Below, piece by piece: positions 23,114 to 34,502 of a stretch of DNA of 64,000 nt (position 1 is the first letter of the stretch; each line of letters opens with the position of its first letter). This stretch comes from Cucumis sativus (lineage: Eukaryota; Streptophyta; Magnoliopsida; Cucurbitales; Cucurbitaceae), in the NCBI RefSeq assembly GCF_000004075.3, contig NC_026661.2, positions 5,416,058-5,480,057 of the forward strand. The letters are read 5' to 3'. The notes below the pieces were generated by a model, which saw only the letters and a list, made by a program, of their open reading frames with translations, was not told the origin of the DNA and did not search any database. Position numbers and translations under genes: made by a program.

Positions 23114-23770
23114 AGCTCGTGATTATGTATTGTGGAAGGATTATTCGAAACAAATATTATGCAAAAGTCGCACCATTTATCCCTTGGCTAACCCAATTCT
23201 GTGAAGGGAGATTAAAAAAAAGACGAATTGTTTAGCACCCTTGCTGTCATGGATAATCCTTCTAACTAAAATAAATATTTATCCACACAACTGAACTTCC
23301 AAACACGGAAAATACAAAAAAGTAAGATCACAGATTTCATTCCCAAAACGCAGACAAGAACTCAAAATAAAAATGTTCATAGTGAAAGGTGATTACGTAC
23401 ACACATGTCCATGTGAATGTAAACATGAAACCAAACTTCAGCTGGCACGAAATATTGAAATGAGAGCTGACATCACAACCAACATAAACGTGAAGCAAAA
23501 ATTCAATTTTCAAATGCAAAAGCTTTCAGTAACTACGCATCATACAGCTTTCCAAAACTAATGACTGAAGCAAAAATATGCAAGAAACCCACCAAAAAGA
23601 ATTAGCGGGAAAAAAAAAAAAAAAAAAAGAGAAATGAATACCTCAATCAGTCATGTTGCAGCGTCTGGCAGAATCGTATATACACTGGAACTTGTATTGA
23701 GAGCAAATATTGGGGTAACTAACTAGCGTGAAGCAGTAATATGTTTGGAAATCGAAGAAATTGGACGATT
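23114..23770 (-). pseudogene. ZOP1 duplicate, 5' half (5' UTR, exon 1, intron 1, start of exon 2)
   Basis: Collinear with ZOP1 from about 18037 to 18770 at visibly high identity. It covers the 5' part of exon 2, all of intron 1, exon 1 and the leader. The exon 1 equivalent (ATG at 23652-23654) reads ATG ACT GAT TGA, a premature stop caused by a 4-base difference before the donor. Exon 2 is interrupted, so the copy cannot encode ZOP1. The promoter may still be active and lies directly upstream of the PPR gene in the same orientation. Confidence 0.85.
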
Positions 23771-25229
23771 AGATCTGTCGATTTTTGGGGAGTGAATGAC
23801 ACTAGGGTTAGGAAGAAGCGGGCTGTAGACCAGTTCAATTCAAGCATCAACGCAGCATAAGAGAGACGAACAACGTAAACACTACTCATTCTTCTCCATC
23901 TTTCTCTCTTTTTGTAAAACAAACATAGAATTTCAATCTCCACTCGCTAATTAAGCAACGTTTGAGCTATAGGTATAGTTCATGATTCCAAACTCACTCC
24001 TACAACACCATCCCTACTCATCAAACTAAACTTAACTTGATCACAATTAACATAACTTTATAATTATTGTACAAAACACTTATGGTATATTACCCTATCT
24101 GTTGCAACAAGAATTATTTTTAGTTTACATTTTTGTTTTACTCTCCATCAAAATAAATATATTTCTTCACAAAAATCAAGTGTACATATACAATATTCGA
24201 TTTTTAAAGAAAAAATCTCTAGACGTCACGATGAACAAAATAACATTTTATATGGAATCACTTCCATTTGGAGGCCCAAATGAAAAATGGTCAAGTTTTT
24301 AAGAGTAAATGAAAATGATCTCCTACTTGCATCAACACATTGTGAATTTACTAATTTGTTCCTGAAAACCATTGACACGCTTCAATGCATGCACGATATT
24401 TGATGATCTATGCTTTTGTGCTATATTATATGATATATATTAAATACTAGATATTAACTACTCAGACGCTCAATACTTACTGTTCTATGTTTTATTTATA
24501 TTTGCCACTCGGAAAGAAAAATAGAACTAAAGATAGAAGAAGAAGAAAAAACTAGTTTGTTTCTATTAAAACAAAGGAATAGTAAAAGTAGAACCAAGAC
24601 ATAACAAAGTTGCATAACAAAGAAGACGAAGAAAAAAAGTTAAAGTGATAATTTTATACAACAGTGGACCTTTTATTTTAGATTACCAATGCATATAGCA
24701 TCAAATATCATATTTAATATAAAACTGGTCCCTTTTATTTTAGATCACCAATGCAAAATTTCCCATTTTATATCATATCAACTTATTTCTTGTGTGTACT
24801 TTAAATGTTCAACCACATGACTCGACACACAACAATTGTAATTAACACAAATTTGGCCCTTAAATACCCATAACACAAATCTACATGAAAGCCAAACCCT
24901 TCCTCATAATTTCCAACTTGTTATAATTAAATTACCATCTTAATCTACATGAAAGCCAAACCCTTCATCTTAACTTTCACAACTCACAAAAACAACTTTG
25001 TTTAGAATTTTTCCAACTTTAATGGCGGTTGGTTTTGAATATTGAACAAAAAATGTGATTATAAGGGAAAAAATGGACTTAAAAGAAATCAGTTTAAGAG
25101 CTGAAAAGAAAGTGGAGACAAGATTGATGGAAGTTATGTATTAATAGTCCTACATGAGTGGCAATGCTATCACACTATTTGGTAAAATAATAATAATGAT
25201 GATGATAATAATAACAATAAATTACATCT
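23771..25229. other. Intergenic spacer between the ZOP1 duplicate and CRK
   Basis: AT-rich. It holds two short imperfect duplications. CTTTTATTTTAGAT(T/C)ACCAATGCA occurs at about 24669 and 24733. CTACATGAAAGCCAAACCCTTC occurs at about 24882 and 24946. The right end (about 25230-25496) is the likely CRK 3' UTR. No gene is seen. Confidence 0.6.
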
Positions 25230-25496
25230 TCATTTATAGTGGAACTTCAAGTCAACATTCTTGGGAAGTTGCCCATAGAGCTTTTGAAATGGTCCAAGCA
25301 GCTCCCAAAAGAATTGGCTCTGAGGAACAGTAAGTTCATTAATATGCTCCAAAATTACAATTTGGCTGGTAACCTTCCATTTTTTTCTGGTGTTTTGAGG
25401 CCCCTTTGAGATCCAACCAACAGCTCTCATGTATGGTTGTAGCAGAAACAAACTAGTCTGTACTGAGATATTCCAAGCCAAGCCGGGCTAACCGGT

Positions 25497-28400
25497 TCAC
25501 GACACCTTTGCTAGCGATCGGCTTGACACGCCGTGCAATAACTTGACAAATCCAAGGAAGCTTAGCTTCCCATCTGTGTGCCTGATCCAATCTTGAAGAA
25601 CAACGTGGAGCGGGATGGCTGGTCCAAGACCCAGTTCCTGTACGGTTTGGGAGAAGATAAAACCAATGTTCTTTTGTTACAATTTGGCTAACAAGAGATA
25701 AATAGGAAGGGAAAACATTTCAGGAGAAAAAAAGGCAACTAAGAATGACACGGTTTGCAAATATTGTGAAAGTGAATAGGGATGTTTCAGCTTACAGAAG
25801 CAAGCTCTTCTATGACGATTGCCCGATTTCCATTTTTCTCGAAAATTTCGTATGCACAACGAGCATGTTGTTCCCACCGGTCAAGTGCTTCTAGCTGATG
25901 GATGCTCAATGCAGCGGCACAGAATTCGTCAAAATCCATTCCTCTGTATTGAAGTGTATTTAACTGAAATGGAAAAGGTCCCTATTTAGTAGACAGTAGG
26001 AACTGTACAACATTTGTAAGAATGCATAAATTCAGCTTATGGCACAGGGGGAAAAGTAGCAAAACGTTACATTTGCAAGAAAATCAAGCGTACGAGACTC
26101 GTTCATGGCATCGGTTGCATGTTTCGCGAGACCCTGTTGAAAACAAGAATCCAACAATAAATTCCACCATTCATTTTGTTTTCCTGTATGTGTGTGCACA
26201 TGTGCAAGGGAGAGAGAAAGAACCAACCATCTTAATAGTTTCCAAAGTAATAAAACCATTTTTATTTGGCTCCAACAGTTCGAACTGTTCTTTTAAATAA
26301 GAGAGCTCATCTACCGTCAATGTCTTGGATACAGCCTGCAAAATAGTACGCATTAAGAATTTGGTCAATTAAAGAAAAAACAAAAACAGGAAAGAACAGG
26401 AAACATTCATAATGTAAACTAAGGGGAGAAAAAGGCATTTCCCTTTTTATAATAAAAACACAAGTACGCACCCGCAAAGCAGCCTTACGCAAGGATGATG
26501 ACCGCATATATATTCTCATGACCTTGAATATTAAGATATCAATAGGAACTTTTGCACCCTTGTGATTACGGATCCAAGGATGACCTGCAAAGTAATCGTT
26601 GCAGGAGACTTAGGACATTAAGCAAGTCAACGTTATACGAGGAAAAGGCTGAAGGGAGGAGTTTACTTAATGCTTGGGCAGCTGTCAATCGTTTGCGTGG
26701 ATCCTTGTTTAACAGTCGCTTGACAAAGTCCTTTGCTTCAAAAGATAATGAAGGCCATGGACCTTCATCAAAACTTAGATCGGCTTTCAAAACTGCTCGA
26801 AAAATTCCGGACTCTGTCCTGGCCCAAAATGGACGGCTACCACATAAAAGAATGTATGCAATCACCCCTATACTCCACACATCGGCCTCTGTACCATAAG
26901 ATCTATGCAGAACTTCGGGTGCCACATAGTAGGCACTTCCAACTATGTCATTAAGTCTTTCATCTATAATTAACAATTATATTAATTAAGAGCACCATCT
27001 AGTACTTGAGGAATCAACAGAAAAAACATGGAAAATAAGAAGAACCTGGTTTGACGAAATCAGACAAGCCAAAGTCTATGGCTTTCAACTGTGCGTTCTC
27101 GTCTTTAGATGTATACAAGAAGTTCTGGAAAAAAATGAACTATTAGAATGAGAACTGCACAATGAAATATACATCGTGACCTTTTATCTACAATTGACTA
27201 CAAGAAAATGAAAAGATGGAACCTAGATAACAGCCACAACACTAGAGAGAGACAGATGAGAATGGAAAAAGAACAAAAAAACACTTCCATATTTTTCATA
27301 TAGGAGAAAATTATTTTGATGATATGAAGAAAGAGATTCCCAGAAAAGAAACAAAACCTAAACATTTGAAAACTTTCCCATAGTCTAAGTATAAACTTTC
27401 AACTTTTTTACCAGTTTTCGACAGAGGAGAAAATATGTAAGCAAAAGAGAAATAGAGTGTTTAGAGGGTTAGATAAGTAGCCTACTGATATTTTGACCAT
27501 ATTAGGTTTCTTGTTTCTCTTTGAGCTTCAAATTTGAAAAAGTTCGGAAACTATAGAAGGGTCCCTTTTTTGTGGGCTTAGTTTGTGTATATACACATAT
27601 ATCAGTAATCTGGTTCCCTAAGAAGGAGCTTTGCAACTGATACAGTTTCTAACTTTCTACATTTCCAGTTGTTTGGCGAGGGCTCATATATGGGAAGACA
27701 TTGAACAAGCCTCTAGAGTGACTGATTTTCACGCAACGCTCTCAAGGTTGACTGAGCTGTTGTGGCTAAAAGTATTCAATAAAAAATCCCATGCCATTAT
27801 CAATTAAATGTACGTTAAAAGTTTTGAGAATATGATTAACCTCAGGTTTCAGATCTCGGTGCACAACGCCTTGAAGATGACAAAATGCAACGACAGTCAA
27901 TATCTGAACCATGACGGCTTTTGCGTCTTCTTCTGAGTACTTTCCACCTCTAAAGAATGTCATTACAATCTATATTAGAGACAAACAGTGCAAGTCTAAG
28001 AGATTAAAAAACCTACTTAAGAAATGTTAATATTTGTTACCAAAATTACCACCTTGAAAGTATTCTATCTAGAAGTTCTCCTCCTTCGCACAACCTGAAT
28101 GTCCACGGAAGTCATTGTACTTTATTAGTTTAGGATGTTGCATGTGAGTAATGACTGTGATTGTAAAATAAAGACCATGGCCTAAAGGGCATAGGATTGT
28201 TCGCATGATTCAAAAGATGCATACCCTATTGAGAATCTATGAGGAAATAATTTTGAATCGTTGTTTATTAATTATCTGCATATTGAGTTACAAGATATGA
28301 GTAAAGAATAAGTCGGAGTTCCAAGCTTACTCCATTACAATGTAGACATTATCGTGGTCTTCAAATGCATCGTAGAATTGTACGAGATTAGTACGCCCGG

Positions 28401-31345
28401 TCAAAGCTCGCAATATTTTTACTTCCCTTCTCACATCCTCAATTGCAATAGCTGTTGTCATCTGGCAATTACAAAGAGCAAAGTTTCTAAGTTATGGAAG
28501 TGAAAGTATGAAAGCGAGAAAGTATCAAATGAACATTATCAAGGAGAAGAAGAAGAGAAAGAATTTAACAATCCAACAAGTTAAAGAAAGCCTCAGCTAG
28601 CCTTGCATTTTGTTGTAACAAAGTATATTTAGCCATCCTTCCGCTTATTCAAAATGGTGAAGTCAGATTTCCAATCGTAATTCCTTAAATGAGAGAGAGA
28701 GAGAGAGAGAGGCCAAACAATGGATTGGAAGCAATAGAAGCTAACATTGAAAAGCTTAAGTGAATAGTGCACAAAGCTATAAAAACATTGACGCTCAAAT
28801 AAAAATAGTGCATTAACATCGCTTAGAATTTAAGAATTACAATTATGATCCCGAAAGCATTAAAGGATAAACACCAAAGAACAAGACGAAGGTATAGAAT
28901 GAAGCATGATAAATTTCTGGTAGGAACAAGACTAAAGGTTCATATATCCATAAATATAGTTAGAGCTTATAGTTACTCCTCTCAATGGAAAAGAAATCAT
29001 GACATGCACAAACTTGATTCTGTACTAGGCATGTACTCACAGTAGATCCTAGGTTCGGGGTGTCACTGAAGCCAAGCTAGTGGCAACAGTTACACAAACA
29101 CTTTCTTCTTTAGATGTATCCTAAAATTGATCTTCTCACACGCCGTCGGATAAAAAAAAATATGACCCTCCTGAACATGTTAAATGTGCATCCTCCAATA
29201 AAGGGAGCAATTAATGGGCAATGAAATCTGAACACTGAACAAAAAACTAGCAAATGACAGCTCCAAAGAGTCAAGACAGCTCAGTGCTCACCGAATTCAA
29301 GTTTCTGATGTATGGACATCAGAGTATGACAAAATCAAAGTAACAGTAAAAAAACAAACAAACAAACATAAACATTAAATTATTGTAAATATACATAACT
29401 TTTTCGTATTTGATGACTCAGAAGAATCAACACTACCCAGCTCAAGTTTCTGTCATGAGTCACTAAAATGAATGAACACCAACAATCATAGAATATACAT
29501 AATTCATTCACATTTTCTAAAATCTCAAGTATGATGATTAGTTGAAGACACGTTTCAGCTTCTTTCAACCATTTAATATCATTTGAAAAATCAACTTCAA
29601 CCCAAATATGCAGCAAACCTATGCCAACTGAACACACTCCCCACATGTTTAGAAGAAAAAAATGATGCACATCCACACCATGCATAATGAATTTAGAAAA
29701 TGAAACTTAAAATGACATCTACTCCATGTTTAGAAGAAAAAAAAAACGATGCACATCCGCACCATGCATAATGAATTTAGAAAATAAAACTTAAGATTAC
29801 ATCTACTTGACCATGGAAAGTTCTTTATTTACTATAAGATCACCATCCTGTCAATGAAATTTCTATCAAAATGCTTTTCATCTGTGCAGTCCGTTAAATT
29901 TTCTTCGGTCAAAAAGAACCTGATACTATATTACAGATATCTAATAACTGAAATCAACTCTGCTGTCCATCTAATTCCTGTAGCAGAAGCGAAAACTGGC
30001 AAAAGGTTTGGTCTGTTTGAGTGAACTGAAAGGTCGCTTGAGAAGTCTAGTGTGACAAGAACCCATTGGAGGCCAAGAACCTTCTCAAATACTTACTTGA
30101 CATCGATCAAATTCTAAACAAAATCACATTTCAAACAGTAAAAAGTTCCATTCCTAGAAAATCCGGGAGAAACATTGGTCTCAAGTTGGAAGTTTAATAT
30201 TATTTCTAGAGTAAAACATAGAAGAATTGCCGTCTAAAGAAACAAACAATATTTCCTTGATAGTGTTTGAAACAGTAGAAAACCAAATATGGGCTCCTCT
30301 GGCGGGCCCATATAGTTCTCGTCGTTGACTTCAAAGATAAGAAAAGCCATACAAGCTGACCCCTTTACGCGTCTGCCGCACAAAATCTCAATTGCAGAAG
30401 TTTTCAAGATAAAGTAAGCTTAATATTTAATTCCCTAAATACATTAATCAGCCAGAAACTGTTGAACACTTTACTGTGTGAACATGATCTTTATATGGAA
30501 AACTACCCAAGAGGAAAATTCGAAACCAAACTCTAAATTTTAACAGAAAGATCGAATGAGCATGGCAAATCTCAAGAAACTCTGCTAACTTGCAGATTTA
30601 GAGACGGGTGGAGAAGAAACTCAACCAGAATTAGCTTCTCCAAGCAGAAAAACAAGTGGGTTATGATTCAAACGATTATCCTAATCCAAAAATAAGAAGT
30701 CCCCACCAATTCCCAAGAATCAGACACCCAAATTCACAGGAATTTGAAAGAAAATGGGAAATTCAAAATTGAAATTAAACGAACCTTAGCTTTAGGAATA
30801 ACTTTAACAGCAACTTGTTGACCCTTATGCTCGCCTTTCTTGAACTTAGCAGAACAGGTATACCCAAAATGCCCTCTACCCACCTCCTCCCCAACCTCCA
30901 ATCGACTCGTAAGCTCTTTCGAGAACCCAAATCTCTTATCCAATTCGATCCCACTTTCCTCGTCGCCTTCCTCCGGAATCGCCGCAGTAGAACCCGCTTT
31001 CTTTCCAAGCCGCCGCGCAAGCACCGCCCTAATATGCTTCGCCGGAGAAGGAGGAGCAAACGACCGCCGGAAGAATCTACCAGGGGTCCTACCAGGAGTT
31101 GAGGTAGCACTCTCAGGTCCACCCCCAGGTAACGGCGAGTTCTGACTCTTCTTCTTCGAAAAATAAGGAGATGGACTAGGACTAAAGAAAGGAAAAAACG
31201 GTGACTGTTTACCGGCGACAAGATCATCTTTCCGGTGAGGAGTAGGAGCTGATTTAGGAGTGTGAGATGGATCAATCCGGCCATCTGGGTCTCTCGGAGC
31301 ATACGGATTTGGCTTCGGTGGTGGCTTTGAAGTACATATACCCAT
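25497..31345 (-). CDS. CRK: CDPK-related protein kinase (CRK)
   Basis: Eleven coding exons: 30785-31345, 28331-28461, 28053-28094, 27841-27949, 27046-27124, 26667-26963, 26472-26584, 26228-26335, 26071-26133, 25796-25963 and 25497-25637. They give 1812 nt, 603 aa, all in phase. The N-terminus [15 protein letters not shown] has the Gly2/Cys4 pattern of N-myristoylation and palmitoylation, implying membrane attachment, followed by a Pro/Ser-rich variable region. The Ser/Thr kinase domain runs from about 149 to 410: glycine loop VGRGHFG, Lys181 in AVKVI, HRDLKPEN with Asp277, DFG at 298-300, APE at 322-324. An EF-hand-like C-terminal domain (about 440-590) lacks canonical Ca-binding loops, as is typical of CRKs. 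Exon 3 is only 42 nt. Intron 1 (2.3 kb) holds a tandem duplication. CRK8 (At1g49580) is the best candidate orthologue by neighbourhood; CRK7 is the alternative. Confidence 0.92.
28691..28711. repeat. (GA)n microsatellite in CRK intron 1
   Basis: A pure GA run of 21 bp lies in intron 1 of CRK. It is likely to be polymorphic. Confidence 0.9.
29644..29808. repeat. Tandem duplication of about 81 bp in CRK intron 1
   Basis: Copy 1 (29644-29724) and copy 2 (29725-29808) both start CATGTTTAGAAGAAAAAAA and share GATGCACATCC(A/G)CACCATG and ATAATGAATTTAGAAAAT. The few differences suggest an old but not ancient event. Confidence 0.85.
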
Positions 31346-31618
31346 CGCAAAAGTCGAAAATTAGTGAAATCACCGATCAGCAAAGAACCCCTTTAAGCTG
31401 CAACTGTTCTGTGTACCAGTAGTGTAAACCAACGGCATAGTATGAGGGAAATGGAGGAAATAGGAAGAGGAGAGAAAGAAAAAAAAATGGAGGGGGTTGT
31501 TAAAGGGATTTGTTGCAAAGTTTTTGAGAGAAGGAAGAAGGAAAAAGAAAGAGAGGAGGATGAACTGAAAGAACTGATGAAGTGAGCCATCTAAGCTGTA
31601 CATCTTCATAGCTAACTG

Positions 31619-31628
31619 GCCACGTGTC
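31619..31628. promoter_or_regulatory. G-box / ABRE-like motif upstream of CRK
   Basis: GCCACGTGTC with a CACGTG core lies about 275 bp upstream of the CRK start codon, beside a CT/GA-rich leader. G-boxes bind bZIP and bHLH factors and often give ABA or light responses. Function here is inferred from position only. Confidence 0.45.
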
Positions 31629-31639
31629 AGGCACATGAT

Positions 31640-34442
31640 ATTTTTCTCCCATTTTTTTAAATTTTTTTAACTTTTGTGTTTCTTTTTTCTTTTCAATCGT
31701 TCAAATATTTTTCTACCAAATATTAATAAAAAAAAGACGAAGGTTTAGTTAGTGATACCATCTTATCTAATCAACATGACATCCTAATTCTCTTTATTTA
31801 TTTAATTAAATACGTTTAATAACTAGTTTTTAATTCTTAAATTTGTTTCACAAAAGTTAAAAAATTAATTCTTAGAAACAAAATTATCTATTAAGTTAGT
31901 ATTTAATAGATTCTTAAAAAAGAATAATAGATTCTTAAGCTTTTCTCTAAAAAGAACAAAGATTCTTAAGCTTTAAAAAAATGCCTCATCTTTAATTTTA
32001 TTTTTATTTTCTATTTTTATATGTATTATTTCTTTTTTAGAACAAAATACTTAGACTGTGTCCAAATTTTAAGAATTTTTTTTATTTTTTATTTTTAAAA
32101 CTTGATTTACTTTTATAAAAATATTTTTAGAAAGTGAATTACAAACATAGAAATTATGGGTAGAAGATGTTTATAGATTTAATTTTTAAAAAATTAAAGG
32201 TTATAAGCTTTCAAAATTTCTAAATTTTGTGTTTAATTTAACATTTTTTACCCATCCTACCCTTTCTAGTTATAAATTGAAAATTTTAGAGTTCATGTAA
32301 TGTTATTGAAAATTTTTAATACGAATATACAAAATTGAAAGATAAAGGATTTATTAATTATTCTTTTATAAACCCAACACAAAAATTAAAAATTAAAACA
32401 CGTATTATAATTTTTTAAAATTTTAAAATAAAATAGACACAAAATCAAGAATTTAGAAGAACTTTAACCTTATAAACAAAAACAACATAACATATCTTTT
32501 ACTGGTTAGGTCAAATTTTAGTCAATAATTATAAATATCATATTGATAACCTAGTCATAAGAAAATGTAGAGTTTAGTTATAACTCAATAAAAATATATA
32601 GACGTGGGTAGAAATTGAATCTTCAAACTTTAAATAAGGTAGTTGATGTTTTATTCATTAAACTCGTGTAGTGTTTAAATTTTGATATTGAATTTGAATA
32701 CTTTATTTATTTGGGTTAGGTTAGGTAAAAATATATTTTTACCTTTAGGTATGAACATTAATTCAATGTTAGTTTGAATAATACTTTATTGATAACTTAT
32801 ACGCGTTGGAGTAGCATTCATTGAATAAAAAGAAAAGAAAAAGAGAAAAGTTGTTTTGAGAAACTATATTAATATATTAAAAACTTAAAAATAGGAAATT
32901 AAGGGGGTGAATGTAATGTAAAAAAAAGGATAATATTAATTAAAGGAAATAAAAAGAAGTTTGAAGATAGAAAATATAGGAAGAAAATAATTTAGTTATT
33001 GTTGGCTAAGAATAATAATGAATATTTAATGCAATTAATTTGGGGAAGGTTAGGAGGGGAAAATAATAGAGGTAGATCAAATTAGAGAAGGGTAAGAGCT
33101 TGGTCCCAACCACAAAGGACAACACAATATTGTACTTTACCCACTATACATATAAATTTCAACATAATTTATATATATGATTCGTGATTTCAAATATCTT
33201 TGGTTTAGGGTTTGAGTGGGCCCATTAATAGAAATGAATGCGTTACAATATTTTCAAAATATAGCAAAATTTTGGATTCTATAAATGATATAGAAATAAA
33301 TAATAGAAACATGTCAGTGTCTATCAATATCTATTGTTAATAGAATCTGAAAGTTTTGTTATATGTTGTAAATATTTTGTCAAATATACTGTTTTCGATA
33401 ATTTTTCTTTAGAATATAATTTTATAACAGTAGATTAGTGGATTCTTAATCTCCAAATAAGTAGATTAGTGGCTTCTATGCACTGTATGATTTTCTTTTC
33501 CTAAAAAAGTAGTTCTTATTGAAAATGGTGTATTGAATTTCTTTGGGATTTGGTTTATGTTTGAGCTAAGTTGAGAGATTTCTTTTAGTTTTTCGAGGTG
33601 GAATTTAAATACTTATCAATCTATTTCTAAATCTTTCCCTAGAGTATAGTTTTTTAACCCTACATTTATTTATCTATATTAGAATAGACACAACTCCAAA
33701 TAAATCGTAATATATTATTATATTTTTTTTAAAAAAATGATAATTTTCTTGAATTGTATTTAAGAAAGTTAATTATAAATACAATAGACTTGTGACTACA
33801 CTTTTTAACGTGATATAACAGGAACATTCAAATATAAATAAAAAAAATATTTTTTATTTTGTTCTTATAATTTGAATTTTTCTTTGGATAAATGACGTAA
33901 ATGAACAAATACAATTAATCAGCTTTGGTTGGTTTGAAACATATATAAATATATATATAATTAGTTGAAATTTAGAAGTGTTGTGTATATATAGAATATT
34001 AGAATGTGTAAAAAAAGGAGAGAAAGAAAAAGAAGAGTTGTGTATAAAATAAGTTATCTTTTATTACTTGATGACCTAAACAAGTCCCTTTCAACGCTAC
34101 TTTTCTTTTTTCCTTTAACTTTGTCAAATACTTTCATTTCAAATCATTCAAATAAACTAATCAATTATTTATTTTAATTTAAAGCACGTTCACTTATATA
34201 TTCACTTTTTTTTTAACACTAATTTATATAATTCAAACTTTGTCTTTTTTATTTTCGATTTATATCAACAACTTACACGCATTTCAACTAATCTTACGAG
34301 ACAATCCGTCTAATCTTACAACATTTAAATGTGGTAAACAACTCTTAAGTAGACTATATCTTTTTTTATTGTCAGGACTATCATGATAGGTTTTTCTTCG
34401 ACTTTTACAAACGTTTCAAAACTATTATCAAGAATTTTAAAC

Positions 34443-34502
<60 letters not shown>

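Noticed and set aside
23719..23943. 74-codon frame upstream of the ZOP1 duplicate
   Set aside because: It covers the leader/promoter region of the duplicate; no homology recognised and no equivalent beside ZOP1 itself.
30775..31383. Long second minus-strand frame over CRK exon 1, and plus-strand frames at 30815-31145
   Set aside because: They are shadows of the real GC-richer coding exon; only the frame starting MGICTSKPP continues into the kinase domain.
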